From CATOSP01 sp034422355 (GTDB lineage: Bacteria > Chloroflexota > Dehalococcoidia > Lucifugimonadales > UBA3495), in assembly GCA_034422355.1 (NCBI GenBank), contig DAOUJS010000046.1, positions 124,001-188,000 on the forward strand: a stretch of 64,000 nucleotides of DNA. Reading direction: 5' to 3'. The notes under the pieces were generated by a model that did not search any database, was not told where the DNA came from, and was given only the letters and a program-made list of their open reading frames with translations. Position 1 is the stretch's first letter; the number at the start of each line of letters is the position of its first letter. Below, one piece after another: positions 60,397 through 64,000 of the stretch. Made by a program: the position numbers and the translations under genes.

Positions 60397-61851
60397 ATGG
60401 CGACAGTCTCCACGTCACCGGTAATCAAGGCGGTCCGCTACCAGTTGGTCCATGCTCCCGGACTGGTGCGGCACGGCTCCAAGCCATCCCGAGAGATTGC
60501 CAGACGCCCCGAGCTTCTGGGGGACGTCACTTCCCATTTACGCTGCTATGAGGATGCCTTGGCATACCCTCCCAACCACGTCTTTCTGGGCGGCATGTCG
60601 CCCGATGGTCTTCTGGAGATAGAGCGTCCCTGGTTCCAAGCCAAAGGGGAAGACCCGCGCTGGCAACCATTCGGTGAAGTCATGCCTGAGGAGGAGTTAT
60701 ATGGACTCCTCAAGGTCGCGGATGCCTTCAATCTGGCCTCGTTGGAAGAGGGGTTCGCCGCCCGGTGCCGCGAGGCTCTCAGTGGACACAGACTAATCCG
60801 GGAAGAGGAACTTCAGTCCCTGAGCGATGGGCGGCCCTTCCCGGCTATTGAGGAACAGGCTGCCGACACCGGGAAGTCTCTTCCACTGCATCTCCGGGAC
60901 GGGACGCTTGTGGGGTGCATCAACCGCGCTCACGAGGAGGACGCCTCGCTGACCGCCGATGTGGTGCTGGAGAACCTGGCCTGCAAGGTCACGGCGGCGA
61001 TGGCCCTGCGGACGCTGCTGGAAGACAGCCAGACCGACCCGGCTGAAATCGACTATGTACTGAACACCGGCGAGGAAGCCGTGGGTGAACGTTACCAGCG
61101 GGGCGGCGGCAACCTGGCCAAGGCGGTGGCCGAAATGTGCGGCCTGACCAATGCTTCCGGGTCGGACATCAAAGCCTTCTGCTGTGGCCCTGTCCATGCA
61201 TTGGTAATAGCCGGCGCACTGGTGATCTCCGGGGTGTACCGTCACGTAGCTGTCGTCGGCGGTTGCTCATTGGCCAAGCTGGGAATGAAGTTCCAAGGCC
61301 ATCTGCACCACGACCAGCCCATACTTGAGGACACGTTGGCGTCGGTTGCCGTGCTGGTAGGACCGGACGATGGGGTGAGTCCGGTGCTGCGCATGGACTC
61401 GGTGGGAAAACACCCCGTGGGAGCCGGTTCCAGCCAGCAGGCTATTTTCTCCGAGCTGGTCACGACGCCTCTGGACCGGCTGGGGCTGAAGTTCGGCGAA
61501 ATCGACAAGTACGCCACGGAGCTGCACAACCCCGAGTTGACCGAACCCGCGGGGAGTGGGAACGTGCCCCAACTCAACTACCGGCTCATCGGTGCGCTGG
61601 CGACCCTCAAGGGCGAAATAGACCGGGAAGGTCTTCCGAAATTCGTCGAGACCCACGGTATGCCTGGGTTCTCGCCGACCCAGGGGCACATTGCATCCGC
61701 CGCTCCGTTCCTGGGCCACGCGGTGGAGGAGATTATGGGCGGGCGGATGCAACGCTCAATGTTCCTGGCCAAGGGCAGCCTGTTCCTGGGACGAATGACC
61801 CAAATGTCCGACGGGATGTCGTTCATCCTGGAGGCCAATCCAGGCGGCTGA
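60397..61851 (+). CDS. grdC: Glycine/sarcosine/betaine reductase complex component C, beta subunit
   Basis: 484 aa. Protein C releases the acetyl group from the selenoprotein-bound intermediate as acetyl phosphate. GrdC landmarks in order: SPVIKAVRYQLVHAPGLVRH, RPELLGDVTSHLRCYEDALA, YPPNHVFLGGMSPDGLLEIE, MPEEELYGLLKVADAFNLAS, GTLVGCINRAHEED, GERYQRGGGNLAKAVAEMCG, NASGSDIKAFCCGPVHALV, VGAGSSQQAIFSELVTTPLD, FVETHGMPGFSPTQGHIAS and FLAKGSLFLGRMTQMSDGMS. The FabH/PlsX-like fold is inferred. ATG 60397 starts the homology but lacks a good ribosome site. The alpha subunit grdD, usually next, is missing here. Confidence 0.9.
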   Translation: MATVSTSPVIKAVRYQLVHAPGLVRHGSKPSREIARRPELLGDVTSHLRCYEDALAYPPNHVFLGGMSPDGLLEIERPWFQAKGEDPRWQPFGEVMPEEELYGLLKVADAFNLASLEEGFAARCREALSGHRLIREEELQSLSDGRPFPAIEEQAADTGKSLPLHLRDGTLVGCINRAHEEDASLTADVVLENLACKVTAAMALRTLLEDSQTDPAEIDYVLNTGEEAVGERYQRGGGNLAKAVAEMCGLTNASGSDIKAFCCGPVHALVIAGALVISGVYRHVAVVGGCSLAKLGMKFQGHLHHDQPILEDTLASVAVLVGPDDGVSPVLRMDSVGKHPVGAGSSQQAIFSELVTTPLDRLGLKFGEIDKYATELHNPELTEPAGSGNVPQLNYRLIGALATLKGEIDREGLPKFVETHGMPGFSPTQGHIASAAPFLGHAVEEIMGGRMQRSMFLAKGSLFLGRMTQMSDGMSFILEANPGG

Positions 61852-61903
61852 CGGGCCCGGACATCAGCCCCGGCAATTCCTTTCCGGCAAGGAGAATCCC
61901 GCT

Positions 61904-62506
61904 ATGGCTTACACTCTTGAAGGCAGCATACTCGAAGTGTGCGACTGCAAGGTGCTCTGCCCCTGCTGGATCGGGGAAGACCCGGACAACGGGACGTGTG
62001 ATTCGGTGATCGCGTATCATGTGGATAGGGGCAACATAGAGGGCGTCGATGTGTCGGGGCTGACCATGGCGATGGTGGCGCATATTCCCGGAAACGTCCT
62101 CAACGGCAACTTTCGCACGATGACATTCGTCGATGACCAGGCAAGCATAGAGCAGGAACAAGCGCTGTTGATGGCGTTTGCCGGGAAGCTCGGAGGGCCG
62201 CTGGAAGACCTGTCCAAGCTGGTGGGGGAGATGGTTGGCGTGGAGCGCGCCCCGATTGCGTTTGACGTACAGGGAGGGAAGGGGACCCTTCGCATCGGGG
62301 CCGATGCCGAGGCGGTGATGGAGCCTTACCGGGGTCCCACCGGGGAAGTAACCACCCTGAATGAAAGCATATTTTCGACCATTCCCGGCAGCCCCGCGTA
62401 TGTGGCCAAGGCGTCCAAGTACCGGGTGAAGAACTCAGCGGTTGGCCTGGACATTGATCTACAGGGCCACAACGCGATACAGGGAGCTTTCCGCTTCGAG
62501 GGGTGA
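61904..62506 (+). CDS. DUF1326 protein with N-terminal cysteine cluster
   Basis: 200 aa. ILEVCDCKVLCPCWIGEDPD and NGTCDSVIAYHVDRG are the conserved DUF1326 head, with five Cys in the first 40 residues in a pattern suited to metal or redox chemistry. The rest is a beta-rich domain (MTFVDDQASIEQEQALLMAF). Function of DUF1326 is unknown. It starts 53 bases after grdC on the same strand, so it may be co-transcribed with it. Confidence 0.82.
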   Translation: MAYTLEGSILEVCDCKVLCPCWIGEDPDNGTCDSVIAYHVDRGNIEGVDVSGLTMAMVAHIPGNVLNGNFRTMTFVDDQASIEQEQALLMAFAGKLGGPLEDLSKLVGEMVGVERAPIAFDVQGGKGTLRIGADAEAVMEPYRGPTGEVTTLNESIFSTIPGSPAYVAKASKYRVKNSAVGLDIDLQGHNAIQGAFRFEG

Positions 62507-62532
62507 GAAACTATCTTAAAACCAGCCGGCGT

Positions 62533-62563
62533 CGCTTGAATCCGCTTGTGTGCGGTTGAAGCG
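62533..62563. terminator. Hairpin after the DUF1326 gene
   Basis: CGCTTGAATCCGC and GCGGTTGAAGCG pair with one mismatch and one bulge around a 6-base loop. No T-run; low-confidence terminator. Confidence 0.3.
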
Positions 62564-62706
62564 TATGGATTCCCGCTGGCCAGAGGATGAGCCACCGGGA
62601 AACCAAGGAAGCGCCTGGCAATACAACCAGACCCGCGGCAGCGGGGACCGGCCCGGGCCCCAGGACTCCCGTGCCGCACCCATGAACCAGGACAGGAGAA
62701 CGCCCT

Positions 62707-63081
62707 GTGGACAGCCAGACCGGAATAACCCCAAATGACTTCTTCAGCAATGCCGCCGCACGGGAAGCCGGCTTCACCGAACATTTCTGGTATCAGGCCT
62801 ACCTGCTGTACCTGGACGATGCAGACCGCGATCCCGACCCGTCGATGGACAAATTCGACAGCCCGCGCACCGTCAGGATGGCCTGGGGACAGGGCCAGGT
62901 TGACGTAATAGTCCGGGTGCAACCGGAGCCGCGCGAGTACAGGATAGTGCGATTCACGGCGTTCCCGGCCGACGGAGAAGGCGGAGCGGAAGTGCGTCTA
63001 ATCCGCCGGTGGTACTACCGTGACGAGGACCGTCCCGTGCTGGGAGAAGGAGCCCTGTTGGACGAAAACGCGCGGTGGTAG
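62707..63081 (+). CDS. Hypothetical protein between grdC and grdA
   Basis: 124 aa, family not recognised. Acidic and aromatic, no signal peptide or membrane helix: FTEHFWYQAYLLYLDDADRD, YRIVRFTAFPADGEGGAEVR, LIRRWYYRDEDRPVL. GTG start at 62707 with AGGAGA eight bases upstream supports real translation. Same strand as grdC and grdA. Confidence 0.65.
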   Translation: MDSQTGITPNDFFSNAAAREAGFTEHFWYQAYLLYLDDADRDPDPSMDKFDSPRTVRMAWGQGQVDVIVRVQPEPREYRIVRFTAFPADGEGGAEVRLIRRWYYRDEDRPVLGEGALLDENARW

Positions 63082-63098
63082 CCCAGGCCGGCGCCGGA

Positions 63099-63367
63099 CG
63101 CCAGCCCTCGGCGCAGGGACCAACCCGGCTGGACCCGGCTGCCTGCACACGGGTCAGCGCACACCCCGCTCGCGCCGGGATGGACCTGCAATAGGCCGTG
63201 AACGGCAGTTTCGGACGACACAGCCCCGAACATACCGGGATGAACCCGGCTCCGCCCAGCCAGGCGCAGGCCGTCGCCGCAAGCCCCGAGCAGATGGGGA
63301 TGGGCTGTCCGCCTTCTGGAGGCTGATAAGCCCCCAAGGACAGCCCCCGCCTTCGCGGGAATGACGG
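63099..63367. CRISPR. Decayed CRISPR-like array, five units of exactly 60 bp (type I-E-like repeats)
   Basis: Units begin at 63099, 63159, 63219, 63279 and 63339. Units 2-4 share CCCCG at offset 5 and GGGATG at offset 18, the positions these motifs hold in the type I-E repeat (TTCCCCGCGCACGCGGGGAT with GAACC after it). Unit 3 (AGCCCCGAACATACCGGGAT then GAACCC) matches best, 18 of 24 core positions. Units 1 and 5 are weak; unit 5 equals a dispersed repeat also seen at 14090. Intervening 31-base segments differ from each other. No cas genes in the window. It fills most of the 392-bp gap 63082-63473. Confidence 0.4.
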
Positions 63368-63385
63368 CTTGGGTACTGCAACACG

Positions 63386-63404
63386 TTTTGAGATAGCTGC
63401 TAAG
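63386..63404. repeat. Solitary copy of the MITE-like terminal repeat
   Basis: TTTTGAGATAGCTGCTAAG matches the right end of the element at 23489-23603 in 16 of 19 positions. No partner end found nearby. Confidence 0.35.
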
Positions 63405-63473
63405 TCAATGAACAATCCGGACGTCTGGTGAGGGCTTGGAGCAAACACGGGACTTTATTGGGAGGACTGGACA

Positions 63474-63929
63474 ATGAAACTGGAAGGCAAGAAGGTGATC
63501 GCGCTGGGAGAGCGCGACGGAGTCCAGGGCACGGCGATCGCCAACTGCGCCCGGAGTTCCGGCGCGGAGGTGGTGCTGGAGGTCACTTACTGCTTCGTTT
63601 GAACGGCCTCCGGCGCCCTTGACCTGGAGGGTCAGGAAGAGATCAAGCGCACGGTTGACCGGACCGGCACCGATAACCTTATGGTCCTGTTGGGCACTCC
63701 AACCCCGGAGAGCACCAGGCTGTATGCAATGACCGTTGACCAGGGGGATCCTGCCTGGGCCGGGGCGTTGGCCGGCGCTGCCCTGGGGCTGCCCGCGTAC
63801 CACATCATCGAGCCGGAGATCAAGGAGCAGATAGACCCGGACACCTATGAGGCCGAGGTTGGCCTGGCCGAGTTGGTGCTGGACGTTGACGAGATCGCCA
63901 GGGCGCTTCAGGAGGTGCGTGGCGGTTAG
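63474..63929 (+). CDS. grdA: Glycine/sarcosine/betaine reductase selenoprotein A, with selenocysteine at codon 43 (TGA 63600-63602)
   Basis: 151 aa when TGA is read as selenocysteine (U). The first 42 codons (MKLEGKKVIALGERDGVQG to VTYCFV) and the codons after TGA (TASGALDLEGQEEIKRTVDR to the end) are in one frame. The context C40-F-V-U43-TASGALDLEGQ is the known redox/selenium site of GrdA (CxxU). The later segment LLGTPTPESTRLYAMTVDQG DPAWAGALAGAALG and the terminal ALQEVRGG also match. GrdA carries the carboxymethyl-selenoether between substrate protein B and acetyl-releasing protein C. GGAGG lies eight bases before ATG 63474. Ordinary gene callers would report only the 3' half. Confidence 0.93.
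63600..63636 (+). promoter_or_regulatory. Candidate bacterial SECIS element downstream of the grdA UGA
   Basis: CTTGACC (63618-63624) pairs with GGTCAGG (63630-63636), seven pairs including one G-U, around the loop TGGAG (63625-63629). The loop starts 22 nt after the UGA and has G at its second position; both fit the usual bacterial SECIS rules (loop roughly 16-37 nt downstream, a G in the first two loop bases). It would be the SelB docking site. Confidence 0.7.
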
Positions 63930-64000
63930 GGGGTCTGCGCCGGCATAAATTCACGGACGACCGGCCTGATTCCCATCATCTTTTCTCCTCCTCCGAGGCG
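63926..64000 (-). CDS. Possible 3' end of a convergent gene (24 codons visible)
   Basis: Minus-strand frame reading RLGGGEKMMGIRPVVREFMP AQTP then TAA at 63926-63928, open to the window edge. It would overlap the grdA stop by two bases. Too short to identify; it may be nothing, but if real it means grdA is the last gene of its plus-strand run. Confidence 0.3.
   Translation of the reverse strand, partial: RLGGGEKMMGIRPVVREFMPAQTP

Noticed and set aside
62954..63448. 164-codon Cys-containing minus-strand frame upstream of grdA
   Set aside because: Its periodic Cys/Ser/Gly pattern comes from translating the 60-bp CRISPR-like repeats; no start signal or domain.
63600..63602. TGA in grdA as a true stop, frameshift or pseudogene mark
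   Set aside because: The frame is unchanged on both sides, the residue context is exactly the GrdA selenocysteine site, a SECIS-like hairpin follows and SelB is encoded in the window.

Overview
The window is GC-rich bacterial chromosome, densely packed with genes. The mix is typical of the phylum Chloroflexota, probably a Dehalococcoidia/SAR202-like lineage: LLM-class (luciferase-like) oxidoreductases, SMP-30, NIPSNAP and VOC proteins, a dipeptide transporter whose binding protein carries a KEV-rich linker, an EF-G-like paralogue, and many TTG/GTG starts behind good Shine-Dalgarno sites. The taxon is inferred from gene content only; no rRNA or tRNA gene was seen.

Layout. 1-9.5 kb is housekeeping: an F-type ATP synthase operon on the minus strand (atpA partial, atpH, atpF, atpE, atpB, atpZ/I-like), a DUF151 nuclease-like gene, a coiled-coil protein, coaD and rsmD, then ribF and tyrS on the plus strand. 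This part is peppered with a short palindromic repeat. 9.7-19 kb holds a cobalamin-dependent acyl-CoA mutase whose active-site residues point away from methylmalonyl-CoA, an EF-G-like GTPase, hemW, a DUF433/DUF433/DUF5615 toxin-antitoxin-like cassette and selB. 19-34.6 kb is accessory and catabolic: two AlbA_2-domain modules (one with a ParA-like ATPase), an aminotransferase, LLM oxidoreductases, a large FAD/Fe-S dehydrogenase and an LLM-VOC-NIPSNAP-aminotransferase cluster. 34.6-52.9 kb has deacetylase, amidase, AcoX-like kinase, TauE/SafE, trxB, a sugar epimerase, a GarR-like reductase, enoyl-CoA hydratase, a lipoprotein cyclophilin, a gluzincin peptidase, and a secreted PPC-cohesin-dockerin protein beside a membrane-anchored cohesin-like protein. 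53-59.4 kb is a complete dpp/opp-type ABC transporter operon. 59.6-64 kb has an RTX-repeat protein and part of a glycine/sarcosine/betaine reductase locus.

The most notable system is selenium-dependent. At the right edge lie grdC and, 1.6 kb downstream, grdA, whose codon 43 is an in-frame TGA in the context CFV-U-TASGALDLEGQ, the known selenocysteine site of glycine reductase protein A. A 7-bp hairpin with a UGGAG loop sits 22 nt after the TGA, where a bacterial SECIS belongs. The matching decoder, SelB, is encoded at 17-18.9 kb, and a thioredoxin reductase (the usual electron source for Grd) at 39 kb. selA, selD, the Sec tRNA, grdB/E and grdD are not in the window. Five repeats spaced exactly 60 bp apart, resembling decayed type I-E CRISPR repeats, lie just upstream of grdA.

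Other items worth attention are a 37-bp duplication of the garR 3' end flanking a PaREP1/HEPN-like gene, a palindromic repeat family that has entered two reading frames, and a MITE-like element with 19-bp inverted ends.
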